Source of the DNA: an uncultured Chthoniobacterales bacterium
GTDB lineage: Bacteria; Verrucomicrobiota; Verrucomicrobiia; Chthoniobacterales; CALDSX01
Assembly: GCA_937924445.1 (NCBI GenBank)
Contig: CALDSX010000002.1
Span: 1-35,415 of the forward strand
Reading direction: 5' to 3'
DNA: 35,415 nt
Part shown: positions 16,456-25,785 of the stretch, one piece after another
Position numbering within the stretch: the stretch's first letter is position 1
Layout: every line of letters begins with the position of its first letter
Notes under the pieces: model-generated
Databases searched by the model: none
Told to the model about the DNA's origin: nothing
What the model saw: the letters and a program-made list of their open reading frames with translations, nothing else
Made by a program: the position numbers and the translations under genes

Positions 16456-18774
16456 TTAGAATTGCCAACCCACATTAAAGTTAAACCTGGCTCCGCTGTC
16501 GTTGAATTCATCGGTCTGAATCGGAAAACCGACATCAAGACGGATTGGGCCGATTGGGAGGTCGAGTCGTAGGCCAGCACCAATGTTGGAATTTAAATCG
16601 CCACCAAAGTCAAAAGCATCTTCCGACACCGCACCGAGATCATAGAAGACAGCTCCCCTCACACGAGAGATGATCGGGAAGGTGTACTCTAATGTGAAAC
16701 GAACCATGGTGTGACCTCCCACGGGCTCACCTTTCTCATCCTTTGGCCCTACATCACGATATTTGAAACCGCGAAGGGTGTTTGCGCCACCAAGGTAGAG
16801 GCGATTGTAAACAGGTATAAAGCTTGAGCTACCGGTGCTGTCTATTGTGGCAGCCTCTGCATTGATGAGGAAAATGGTATCGCCAGGCAGATGAAAGTAT
16901 TGCCAAGCTTCGGCACTCAGGCCGTAGCTCTCCTGTTCACCACCAAGGAAGGAGCCCATTACGAATGCACTGGCATCGAAACGGAATCCCCTGCGGGTGA
17001 GAATGGCGCTGTCTCGCCTGTCGTAGGAATAGAGCAACTTCAACTGACTCTGAACTCCGTCTTCCTGGGCAGAGCGAACAAACTGCTCTGTCGCGTTTTT
17101 GTCGAGTTTGGTCATCTGAATATCTTCGATCCGATATTCGAATTTCAAAGAGGAGTATTCCCCGACGGCGGTGTTGAGGCTAATAGCTCCGCCGAGGGTC
17201 TCGAGGTCATAGACATCGCTGAGATACTGTGCCTCCCGGTAATAGGCTTCTAATCCAAGTGCGAGTTGTCTGTTAAGAAACCATGGCTCTACAAAGCTGA
17301 ATTGCGCGTCTTGGCGCTCGAGACCAAACACTCCGCGAAGGCGAAGTTTTTGACCAGCACCTGTAAAATTGGGCCAATTACTCACATCAAAGTTGCCCTG
17401 GCTGATTTCCGCAAAGCCGATCAAGCTATCAATGGAACTGAAGCCGGCACCAAAGCTCAATTGGCCGGTGCGTTTTTCTTCTACATTGATCGTTAAGTCT
17501 TTTTGTCCCTGGATACCAGTGTCTTCGGGATAGGCATCCACTTTTTCAAACAACGCGGTGTTTTGGATCCGACGGCGTGCGTTGTCAACGAGGGTGGTGT
17601 TGAAAAGATCTCCCGGGGCCAGTGGAACCTCCCGGCGAATAACTTTGTCGCGTGTCTTGACATTGCCTGTGATGTTTACGTTACCCACACGGGAGGGAGC
17701 ACCTTCCTTGGCATCAAGCGAAATACCGACGACATTTTGTCCCGCCGAAATGGTCTGGAAGCCTGGATCAAAATCAACATAGCCCTGCGCTCCATACTGG
17801 TCACGGAGAGACTTTAATCCTGCCTCAATCCGTTTTGGGCGATAGAGCTCTCCCGGTTTTACACCAAAAAGTTCAACGGCTCTCTCATTGGTTATCCGAG
17901 TAAATCCATCAACAGAGATGTTGCCAACGATATATTGAATGCCTTCGGATATCACAAAAACAAGGCGCATCGAGTTCCCTTTGAATGGCTCTTGACGAAC
18001 CTCCGTCACGACGGCGTCCAGATAGCCTTTATCCTGGTAAGCTTCGGCAATTGCACGACGATCTGAGAGAAGTTTGAGATCATCTATTTTTCCGTCCTTA
18101 GTAAAAGGGGAGAGGATATTGGATCTTTTCGTCTTTAAAAGTTTTTGAAGTTCTCTTGAGGAGAAAATCGTGTTTCCCTCGAAAGAAATGATGCCAATCT
18201 TTGTTTTTGTGCCTTCAATGATGTTGTAGGTCACATTGGTGCGACCATCCGCACCGCGACTTTCGTTGTAATCTACTTCAACGCCGGAGTAACCTTTGTC
18301 GCTATACAACTCAAGGATTTTCTGGCGATCCACCTCGAGCTGTTCCTGTTTCAGTGTTTCACCAGGCTTGACAGTGAGTTCTTTGCGGAGGCGTTTTTCT
18401 GAAATTTGCGTTGCTCCTTGAATGAGCACCTCACCAACCACGGTGCGCGGGGTGATCAGCATTGTTACGGCAACGCCGTTATCGGCCGGTTCAGCATAAA
18501 CCTGCACGTTAGAGATTTCACCCGTTCCGTAAAGATTGCGGATGTCCTGTTCGATGACCGCCTGACTGAAGGGCTGACCTGGCGCAGTGCGGATGTTTGA
18601 GATAACACGCTCACGGGAGATTGTGCTGGCACTGGTAAACTCAACGTTTATAGATGTTACCGAGAGACCCTCGGTGTCTTCTTCCTGGGAAAAAGCCGCA
18701 ATGGCGCTAAGGGAAATCGCCAGAGCGATAGTGAACAGAGAATAAATCGAACGGAGGATTTTTGATTTTTTCAT
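16456..18774 (-). CDS. bamA: Outer-membrane protein assembly factor BamA
   Basis: The product is 772 residues. A signal peptide (MKKSKILRSIYSLF start, ending about residue 29, AFSQ) is followed by POTRA domains to about residue 420 (for example ISVDGFTRITNERAVELFG) and a C-terminal 16-strand barrel ending NVGWQF with terminal Phe. The NRLYLGGANTLRGFKYRDVG stretch contains the conserved RGF lid motif. ATG 18774 is preferred to the in-frame GTG/ATG further up because a proper signal peptide starts there. It is the first gene of the same-strand run. Confidence 0.96.
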   Translation of the reverse strand: MKKSKILRSIYSLFTIALAISLSAIAAFSQEEDTEGLSVTSINVEFTSASTISRERVISNIRTAPGQPFSQAVIEQDIRNLYGTGEISNVQVYAEPADNGVAVTMLITPRTVVGEVLIQGATQISEKRLRKELTVKPGETLKQEQLEVDRQKILELYSDKGYSGVEVDYNESRGADGRTNVTYNIIEGTKTKIGIISFEGNTIFSSRELQKLLKTKRSNILSPFTKDGKIDDLKLLSDRRAIAEAYQDKGYLDAVVTEVRQEPFKGNSMRLVFVISEGIQYIVGNISVDGFTRITNERAVELFGVKPGELYRPKRIEAGLKSLRDQYGAQGYVDFDPGFQTISAGQNVVGISLDAKEGAPSRVGNVNITGNVKTRDKVIRREVPLAPGDLFNTTLVDNARRRIQNTALFEKVDAYPEDTGIQGQKDLTINVEEKRTGQLSFGAGFSSIDSLIGFAEISQGNFDVSNWPNFTGAGQKLRLRGVFGLERQDAQFSFVEPWFLNRQLALGLEAYYREAQYLSDVYDLETLGGAISLNTAVGEYSSLKFEYRIEDIQMTKLDKNATEQFVRSAQEDGVQSQLKLLYSYDRRDSAILTRRGFRFDASAFVMGSFLGGEQESYGLSAEAWQYFHLPGDTIFLINAEAATIDSTGSSSFIPVYNRLYLGGANTLRGFKYRDVGPKDEKGEPVGGHTMVRFTLEYTFPIISRVRGAVFYDLGAVSEDAFDFGGDLNSNIGAGLRLDLPIGPIRLDVGFPIQTDEFNDSGARFNFNVGWQF

Positions 18775-19109
18775 ATTGGATGAGTCGTTCTCCTCTCGAA
18801 CCTCTGGCGGACGGGAAACCACCGTTTATGGCGAGGGCGAAGTTTTGATTCTGCCAAGCGTCAATGAAGGTCGAAAGCAATTTAGAGGATTGAGGAGAGC
18901 GGCGAGCAGGTCAAGCAGGGATTTTACTTTTTTCAAAAGGCCAAGATCTCTTTTTAAAAGGCACGGAGACCCGACAAAAAACACGTTCTCCTTGATTCTC
19001 GGCGCGGGCCGTAGAAATTTATTAATTCTTCCAAGAGCGCCTTTCGAGCATTCTGGCCAGTCGCAATTATCTGGTCAGCATATGGAGGGTCACCTGAGCA
19101 ACATCTCAA
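18775..19109. other. Divergent intergenic region, bamA / GT28 gene
   Basis: It is 335 bases long. No credible gene is seen. It should hold the promoters of the bamA run and of the glycolipid genes. I could not pick a convincing -35/-10 pair. Confidence 0.5.
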
Positions 19110-20312
19110 ATGAACCATTCTTCTGTTGAAAAACGGCGTGTCCTGATCATGTCCACAAGTGCGGGCACGGGGCATATACGTGCCGCCCAGGCTTTGGAAA
19201 AGGTATTTGCCTCGCACCCCGCAGTGATGGAGGTCGTCCACAAGGACGCGCTGGAATACACAAACAAACTATTCCGCGATTTTTATTCGAAATTTTATGA
19301 GCAGCTTGTTCGTTTTGCGCCGGAATTTCTCGGCTGGTGGTACAAAACCAGCGACGAACCATGGCGAACGGACACCATGCGTCATGCGCTGGATCGATTG
19401 AATACCGGTCCTCTTGTTAAGTTTATACGTTCTTTTAATCCGCATATCACTGTTTGCACACACTTCATGCCAGCGGGAATAATGTCTCATTTGATCGCAA
19501 AATCACTTCTGCCGGCACATCTTTCAATTGTGGTGACTGATCTGGATTTTCATGCGATGTGGCTCTCACGAGCCTTCCACCGCTATTTTGTGGCAATTGA
19601 GGAGACGAAGGCTCATCTTGAGGCGCTCGGTTTGCCCACGGAAAGAATCACGGTCTCAGGTATTCCAATCGATCCTGTCTTTGAACAACAGATCGAGCGC
19701 GAGAAAGGGCGGCTGGAGCTTGGCCTTGAACCGCGAAAAACCACCCTGCTTCTCTCTGCCGGAGCGCTTGGGGTTAGCCCGGCAGCATTTGTCGTCGAGC
19801 GCCTTATGCAATTAACCGAGGACGTTCAGATTGTCGTTATCTGTGGCCGTAATCCGGAGTTGGAGCAGCAGGTTCGCCAAATGGTGGCCGACTCCCGTAT
19901 GACTTTCAAAGTATTGGGATTTACTGACCAAATGCATTTACTAATGAAAGTGAGCGATCTTTTCATTGGCAAACCAGGCGGGCTCACCATATCTGAGGCC
20001 CTCGCCTGTGGATTGCCGATGGCGATTGTTTCGCCTATTCCCGGGCAGGAAGAGCGCAATGCGGATCATCTGCTAGAGGATGGCGTTGCGATCAAATGCA
20101 ATGAGATGACAACAATCCCGTTTAAGATCGGAGCGCTACTCCGCGATCCGGAGCGTCTTGGGACAATGCGGCAGAGGGCATTCGCACTCGGCAAGCCCGG
20201 AGCAACTCGGCAAATTGTACGCACTCTTATCGAAGACGACCTCCCGCCCCTTCAACTCGGAGAAAGTGAACGTGAGGCCATAGCCCAGGCCGGAAGCCGT
20301 GAGCGCGACTAG
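19110..20312 (+). CDS. GT28 diacylglycerol glycosyltransferase-like protein (MGDG synthase / UgtP type)
   Basis: The product is 400 residues. STSAGTGHIRAAQAL (about 15-29) is the N-terminal MGDG-synthase motif, and VVTDLDFHAMW is typical of the family. GKPGGLTISEALACGLPM (about 287-304) followed by PIPGQEERNADHL is the UDP-sugar binding region of GT28. Such enzymes add galactose or glucose from a UDP-sugar to diacylglycerol at the inner membrane. The sugar is not predictable here. Its end overlaps the GH1 start by 14 bases, indicating one transcript. Confidence 0.9.
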   Translation: MNHSSVEKRRVLIMSTSAGTGHIRAAQALEKVFASHPAVMEVVHKDALEYTNKLFRDFYSKFYEQLVRFAPEFLGWWYKTSDEPWRTDTMRHALDRLNTGPLVKFIRSFNPHITVCTHFMPAGIMSHLIAKSLLPAHLSIVVTDLDFHAMWLSRAFHRYFVAIEETKAHLEALGLPTERITVSGIPIDPVFEQQIEREKGRLELGLEPRKTTLLLSAGALGVSPAAFVVERLMQLTEDVQIVVICGRNPELEQQVRQMVADSRMTFKVLGFTDQMHLLMKVSDLFIGKPGGLTISEALACGLPMAIVSPIPGQEERNADHLLEDGVAIKCNEMTTIPFKIGALLRDPERLGTMRQRAFALGKPGATRQIVRTLIEDDLPPLQLGESEREAIAQAGSRERD

Positions 20313-21837
20313 TCAAACGTCGTCAGCAAACGATCGCAGCACATTTCTCTGGGGAGTTGCAACTTCAGCGTATCAGTCCGAAGGAGGTTACAACGGCAAA
20401 AATCAGCCCCAGACAAATTGGGCTGTTGTTGAGAAGCTGGGTAAGGTCGCCCACACCGGCGCGGCGGCAGATTTTCTTAAACATCACCGCGCGGATTTCA
20501 GGCGGGCCAAAGAACTTGGACTCAACGCTTTCCGTCTGGGCATTGAATGGAGCCGTGTTCAGCCCCACACGGAGGATCATGCAGCTAATACCCCGCCATT
20601 CGACGAGGTTGCAATCGAACTTTATGCCGAAATGATTGCTTCCTGCCAGGAGAATGGGCTGGAGCCGGTTGTCACATTACATCATTTCGTCCATCCAGCA
20701 TGGTTGGGGCAAGACGCCTGGCTTGACCCCGCGACGCCATCCCTTTTTGAGGCATTTGTGCGGCACGCCGTCGCTGGAGTGAACCGACGTTTGCTTGCGG
20801 CTGATCGCCGCCCGATCCGCTGGTTCATCACAGTTAACGAGCCGAACATGCTCGTTCTCAACACCTACTTCAGTCGGCAATTTCCCTCTGCGAAAGAGGG
20901 AGGCGTAAGGGTTAGCGTCTGTGCTTATGCTCATTTGCTGGCGGCACATATTCGCGCTTATAATGCGCTTCATGATCTCTACGCCGAAAACAGCTGGCCG
21001 ACACCCAAAATCGCATTCAACACTTACTCCAGCGACGTTTATTGGTCAGAGAAATTGCTTTATGATCTGGTTGAATTCCGGCATGCTCGCGTTTTGCGCA
21101 GAGATCTCGAGACCTATATCTGCCGGAAAGCGAAAGAGTTTCGAGCCGCCTTTCACAATGCAAAAATTCCGATTAAAAAAGATTTTGCCTATCTCTGTGG
21201 ATTTTTCGTGAAAGCGATTTGTAACCGTCTGGGGGCAAAATGCTTTGACCCCGAGGGATTTGCTGCCGCTTTGGACGCGATGGAAGAGTCGCCTCGCGAA
21301 CGGGTGCTTGATTACATTGCCATTGACTATTACGACCCGTTTCTAGCCCACAGTCTCCGTCTGCCCCGACTGGCTGATATCGAATCCCGCGACCATTCTC
21401 TCCGCGCGTGGATGATCAACTCCGTGACAAGCAAGTGGTGGGACTGGCGGGTGTTACCCTCCGGTTTGCGGTTCTTCTGCGACTACTACTCACGAGAGTT
21501 TGGTCTCCCCGTCCTCATAGCTGAAAACGGTATGGCTCTTTATCGCTCGTGGCATAATCATGTGGTGGAACGACGTGATAAAATTTCCCGCAGCCGTTTT
21601 CTCGAACTTTTTGTCGAAGAAGTGAACAGGATGGTTGATGATGGGATACCCCTTCTCGGCTACTTACATTGGTCATTGTTCGACAATTATGAATGGGGCT
21701 CCTACACACCAAGATTCGGTCTTTATTCAATTAATTTTTCTCAGGGCACCGATCGACTTGAAGAGGATCACACTGGGGATCGCCCGTCATTAACCTATAA
21801 GCGCCTCCTGGAAACCCGTAAAGGGGGCGGCTCATGA
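20299..21837 (+). CDS. Glycoside hydrolase family 1 protein (possible glycolipid-acting enzyme)
   Basis: The product is 512 residues from GTG 20299. GH1 retaining beta-glycosidase signatures are present: FLWGVATSAYQSEG at the N-terminus, HHF region near 130, acid/base E181 in TVNEPN, nucleophile E409 in IAENGM, and the C-terminal HWSLFDNYEWGSYTPRFGLY. It has no signal peptide. It overlaps the GT28 gene by 14 bases and the next gene by four (ATGA, 21834-21837). The plant protein SFR2 is a GH1 that rearranges MGDG, so a glycolipid substrate is a reasonable inference, but a simple beta-glucosidase remains possible. Confidence 0.92.
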   Translation: MSATSQTSSANDRSTFLWGVATSAYQSEGGYNGKNQPQTNWAVVEKLGKVAHTGAAADFLKHHRADFRRAKELGLNAFRLGIEWSRVQPHTEDHAANTPPFDEVAIELYAEMIASCQENGLEPVVTLHHFVHPAWLGQDAWLDPATPSLFEAFVRHAVAGVNRRLLAADRRPIRWFITVNEPNMLVLNTYFSRQFPSAKEGGVRVSVCAYAHLLAAHIRAYNALHDLYAENSWPTPKIAFNTYSSDVYWSEKLLYDLVEFRHARVLRRDLETYICRKAKEFRAAFHNAKIPIKKDFAYLCGFFVKAICNRLGAKCFDPEGFAAALDAMEESPRERVLDYIAIDYYDPFLAHSLRLPRLADIESRDHSLRAWMINSVTSKWWDWRVLPSGLRFFCDYYSREFGLPVLIAENGMALYRSWHNHVVERRDKISRSRFLELFVEEVNRMVDDGIPLLGYLHWSLFDNYEWGSYTPRFGLYSINFSQGTDRLEEDHTGDRPSLTYKRLLETRKGGGS

Positions 21838-23321
21838 ATTCTCCGGTGGGAGCTATTCATGGGGAAAAAGTCGTCTCCACGGCGGGCGTCGCATTGCTTG
21901 TTGGGCTATGCATTTTCCTCCCGTCGGCGACTTTTCCCCTTGAGTATCACAACGACGAGCCCTCAAAAGTTCTCCAAATTCAAACTGAAACGAGGAATCT
22001 CTGCCATCCTGTTCTCATGCTCGACATCGCGGATGCCATCATTCGCCTCCGGGGGGTGAGGGATGAACCGCAGAAAATCGCCGAGACCGGGCGCACGCTC
22101 TCCGGCTTGTATTCCGCGGGGACGGCGGCGCTTCTCGCGGCCGCCGTTACCGCCACTCGTGGCTCTCTGGCCGGGCTGGCTGCTGCTGTTTTTTTCTTAA
22201 TTTCTCCAGAGACCTTCGAAATTTCCAACTATTTCAAGGAGGACGCGCTTCATTTGTTTACTTTATCGTTGCTTGGGTTGTGTGTAGCTCTGCGGCCTCG
22301 GCACAGTGTTCGCGGCGTCTCTTGGTTCCCAATGCTCAGCGGGCTGGCGCTTGGGCTCGCGATCTCTTCCAAGTATTATACTTGGGGACTGTTGCCCGCT
22401 GTGGTTATTCTTGTGTATACAAGCAGCAAGCGCCACCGCCTGGGAGCCGTCGCACTGGCGCTGGCTGTTGCCCTCGGATTTACTGCAGCGTTGCATCTCC
22501 CCTGGCTTTGGAGAGGGTCTCCTTTGCAAGATGAACTTAAGCTTGAATTGGTTCACTTGTTCCATGGACACTACGGAGTTGGCATTCAAGCTCCGCACAC
22601 TCTTTATGTTGAGAATCTTTTGCAAAAAGTCTCTTGGATCGCACTTCCATTGGTTTTTTGGTCGGTCGGTCTTTTGACAAGACGAGGCAAAGCCTCTCTT
22701 TTTTTAATAATTTTGACTTTTGTCTATCTTGTGGCGATCTCCTTCTTGCCGAAATACTCAGAACGATATTTACACCCGGTTCTTTTGGCTGTTCAGACAG
22801 CGGCCGGTTGTGGTCTGGCCGACATGGCAAGGTATAAGGGGTGGTTTGGAGTCTCTCTTTCGTTAATTGTTGCGCTACTTGCATTGATAGGATGCGGATT
22901 CGATCACATCGCCCTTCGCCAACGGTTCCAGAGAGACGACCGCGCAGAGTTAGCGGTTTGGATCTCAAACAACCTCCCCGACTCCGCCCGCTTCGCTATT
23001 GACGCCCAGGCGCTTATGCAAGCGCACTTTCCTGATCGTGTGATTATTTCTCCAGAATTTTTGCCAGAAGCGGGCTCCATCGAAAATTTGCGACTTCTTG
23101 GAGTGACGCACGTGATTGTTGTGAAAGATCGCCACCACCGTTATACCGACCTGCCCGATGCCGCAGCAAAGAGCCTTGATCCTGTGTCCAAGCATCGGCG
23201 GGATCGTTATCTGGAATACTTCAGGGAGGGTAAACAACTGTGGGCTTCGCCCTGCCAAAACCCGAAACCTCTTAGGCCTGGATTAAGCCTGATTGCGATC
23301 AATGAACCGTCGCCCAACTGA
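21834..23321 (+). CDS. PMT/ArnT-like membrane glycosyltransferase (GT39/GT83 type)
   Basis: The product is 495 residues. About ten hydrophobic helices lie between residues 15 and 360 (AGVALLVGLCIFLPSATF first). YHNDEPSK in the first outer loop carries the Asp-Glu pair typical of the polyprenyl-phosphate-sugar-using PMT/ArnT fold. The last ~130 residues are soluble and probably periplasmic. Enzymes of this fold transfer sugars from lipid carriers to protein or lipid A. Its last 23 bases overlap the 3' end of the convergent GT28-PHP gene. Confidence 0.78.
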   Translation: MNSPVGAIHGEKVVSTAGVALLVGLCIFLPSATFPLEYHNDEPSKVLQIQTETRNLCHPVLMLDIADAIIRLRGVRDEPQKIAETGRTLSGLYSAGTAALLAAAVTATRGSLAGLAAAVFFLISPETFEISNYFKEDALHLFTLSLLGLCVALRPRHSVRGVSWFPMLSGLALGLAISSKYYTWGLLPAVVILVYTSSKRHRLGAVALALAVALGFTAALHLPWLWRGSPLQDELKLELVHLFHGHYGVGIQAPHTLYVENLLQKVSWIALPLVFWSVGLLTRRGKASLFLIILTFVYLVAISFLPKYSERYLHPVLLAVQTAAGCGLADMARYKGWFGVSLSLIVALLALIGCGFDHIALRQRFQRDDRAELAVWISNNLPDSARFAIDAQALMQAHFPDRVIISPEFLPEAGSIENLRLLGVTHVIVVKDRHHRYTDLPDAAAKSLDPVSKHRRDRYLEYFREGKQLWASPCQNPKPLRPGLSLIAINEPSPN

Positions 23322-25335
23322 TCTGTGGTCTCACCCCGCTCTCTTGGCTTGATGTGGTGGGAATGGCGGGAAGATGGTTCACCTCTTCGTCGCGCGCAAA
23401 AGCTGCACTCGCTGGCTCTTCGGTATCCCCAAAGCCGAAACCCGCCCGGTAATCCCGGAAAAGTGTGATTGCAAGATCCCTGTTCACGCGAATGCAATGT
23501 TTCACAGCTTCCGCATCTTTCTCGCAGAACAGGACGGTTTTCCAAGAGTAAATATGGCGCGGTTTGTGGAAATCGCTATTAGCAATAATCGGCAGACGCT
23601 TCAACCCCACGGGGTTGAAGATGTCGTCGCGGTTAGCCACTTCCCACGCGTCAATGAGCGGCGCGTAGGTCTTGATGTTCTCCCAAAAATGGAGGGTATC
23701 TTTGCCCCAGGCCGTTTTGAACTCATGCGGATGGGCCGCGACGGCCAGAGCTCCTTGGGAGTGAATGGCAGCAATAGTCTCAACGATAGATAGCGAAGGA
23801 CTGATCGGCTCTTTGAGGTCAATACCGAGAAGATGGGCAGAGCTTTTTTTGCGAAGACCATCCTTGTTGAACTCCAAACCGGTCATCACAATCATGCTAT
23901 ATTTCTTCCATGCCCGTTTGCGCTCGCGTTCGATCGTTTCAAAGTATTCCTCCACCTGCTCAGGCAGCAGAACAAGACCGGTAAGGTTAACGAGCTTGCC
24001 AATGAACTTTTGCGGGTCGCAAAAATGATCTGTAATGCAAATCACGTCAAAACCGCGTTGTCCATAAAAGTCAACCAACTCCGCAACCGTGAATTTGCCG
24101 TCGGAAAATAGAGTGTGCGTGTGTAGGTCACAGAGGAGAATGCTCCGCCCGCCTGAGTCGGCTCCTGAACTGCTTTTTTTTTCTGGAAGAAACCCTGCAA
24201 GTTTGCGCGTGGGGCTGTTGCCCGGAATGGATTGCTCGAGAATAAACCGAGCAATATCGAGCGAAGCTGACGGACGACTGAGGCTGGAGATATTTTCGTG
24301 AAGCTGGTGCCAACGCCCGGCATGGTTGTCGAAAAGCTGATCCACCGCATGGGCAATAGACTCTGCGTCGGTGGCCCGCACAGCGGCATCTCGCTCTAGC
24401 AGTAGGCGGGCATTCCCTTCTTCCTGGCCCGGCACTACCTGGCTTATGATCATCGGACAACAGGCTGCAATGGCTTCCTGCACCGTTGCCCCGCCGGCCT
24501 TGCTGATCAGCGCATGATGCTCGCAGAGTAACTCGGGAATTTTGTTCGACCATCCCAAGAGTTTCACGCTGCCGCCGAGATCAGAAACAATTTTCTCGAG
24601 TTTTTCCTTCAGAGCAGCGTCCCTTCCGACGGTGATCGTCAATTCGACCCATTTTCTTTTGAGGAGACGTTTAATCACGCGGGGAGCCTCCTTTTTCCCG
24701 GAATTGATTATGTAAAGGAGTTTGAACGCCTCGCCTCGTTCCGGCATCCGCCTCAGCGCGCGAAGTTTTGCATCGGCGAACCGGTGCGTGACAGGAAAAC
24801 CAAACGTTCGAAGTTTTGAATATGGCACACCGCCACGCCGCAGGGCCTCTGCAGTCGGTTCGTTCGGCACCAGAAAATAATCGCTTTTTCCCCGATACCA
24901 CACCGAATTTATTGTCACAGAATCTGTAACCACAGTAATCCGAGTGAAAGGACATTTCTCACTTTCCGGGTGGATATTATCTATCAGGTAGTTGTAGATC
25001 GGATACGTGCAGACAACGGCATCCGGCTCAATTTTCCCAAGCAGGTCGCCCAGGGAGCGTTTCATACGCGTGAAGAGGGGGATGTTGCTCTCCAAGGCAC
25101 TGGTCTGGTCCAACAGATCGTAAAGGGTGCCCCAAACCTTCGGTGCCCGATTAATCGTTGTAATATAAGCCCTACGAACCAGATCGTTAAGCTTACCGTA
25201 GCACTCGTCAAACAGGTCTACAATCTCTACCCGCACCTCGTCCGGTGCAATGTGCTCAAGGGCATCACGAATATTTCTCGCCGCCGTGTTGTGACCTTCC
25301 CCAAATCCCGCCGTAAAGATAAGTATTTTTTTCAT
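23299..25335 (-). CDS. Fusion: GT28 MGDG-synthase-like glycosyltransferase + PHP-domain phosphoesterase
   Basis: The product is 678 residues from ATG 25335, which has GGGAGGG about 9 bases upstream. N-terminal domain (1-370): FTAGFGEGHNTAARNI, VVTDSVTINSVWY, then SKAGGATVQEAIAACCPM and QVVPGQEEGNARLL, the same GT28 plan as the 19110 gene but only distantly similar. C-terminal domain (about 400-640): a PHP metal-dependent phosphoesterase with LHTHTLFSDGKFT, ICITDHF, TGLEFN, AAHPHEFK and IANSDFHKP supplying the metal ligands. The last ~40 residues look disordered. The frame is open upstream to 25536 but without family similarity. The combined activity is unknown. Confidence 0.9.
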   Translation of the reverse strand: MKKILIFTAGFGEGHNTAARNIRDALEHIAPDEVRVEIVDLFDECYGKLNDLVRRAYITTINRAPKVWGTLYDLLDQTSALESNIPLFTRMKRSLGDLLGKIEPDAVVCTYPIYNYLIDNIHPESEKCPFTRITVVTDSVTINSVWYRGKSDYFLVPNEPTAEALRRGGVPYSKLRTFGFPVTHRFADAKLRALRRMPERGEAFKLLYIINSGKKEAPRVIKRLLKRKWVELTITVGRDAALKEKLEKIVSDLGGSVKLLGWSNKIPELLCEHHALISKAGGATVQEAIAACCPMIISQVVPGQEEGNARLLLERDAAVRATDAESIAHAVDQLFDNHAGRWHQLHENISSLSRPSASLDIARFILEQSIPGNSPTRKLAGFLPEKKSSSGADSGGRSILLCDLHTHTLFSDGKFTVAELVDFYGQRGFDVICITDHFCDPQKFIGKLVNLTGLVLLPEQVEEYFETIERERKRAWKKYSMIVMTGLEFNKDGLRKKSSAHLLGIDLKEPISPSLSIVETIAAIHSQGALAVAAHPHEFKTAWGKDTLHFWENIKTYAPLIDAWEVANRDDIFNPVGLKRLPIIANSDFHKPRHIYSWKTVLFCEKDAEAVKHCIRVNRDLAITLFRDYRAGFGFGDTEEPASAAFARDEEVNHLPAIPTTSSQESGVRPQISWATVH

Positions 25336-25785
25336 TCGCGCGACCCTCCCTGCGACAGAGAGAAGCTGGCTGTTGCTGCTTGTGAATAACTTGTGAAATA
25401 CTCCCAATCTCCTTGCATGCGCGACTCTCTTCTCATTCGAACCAAAAGATTTATTCGCCGTTTGTTCCACAACAGGAAGCGACATGAAAAGGCTGTTCCA
25501 CGGCAGATGCAATAATCTTTTTCGAGTCTCCGCCAAGAGACCCGAGAGGCACCGATTTGTTCACACCCCCCTTCGCAGCACTCTTTTCTTGCCGGGAAAA
25601 TAGGAACCAAACTATACTAAAAATACTTATTAAGCTGCTTTTCATAAGAATTTTATTTTTTTCTATCCATGGTATTGTTTCAATAAACTGAATTGTGCTA
25701 TTCGCACAGTTCATCTCCGTTCGGCAACCCTTGTGTGGCGTCAGTGATGCTTGCGGCTCGTTTTTCCTTTGCTACCATCGCACGG
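25336..25785. other. Divergent intergenic region, GT28-PHP / amidase
   Basis: It is about 450 bases long. The part 25600-25690 is very AT-rich and likely holds promoters. No convincing gene is seen. Open frames here are extensions of the flanking genes or shadows. Confidence 0.5.
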
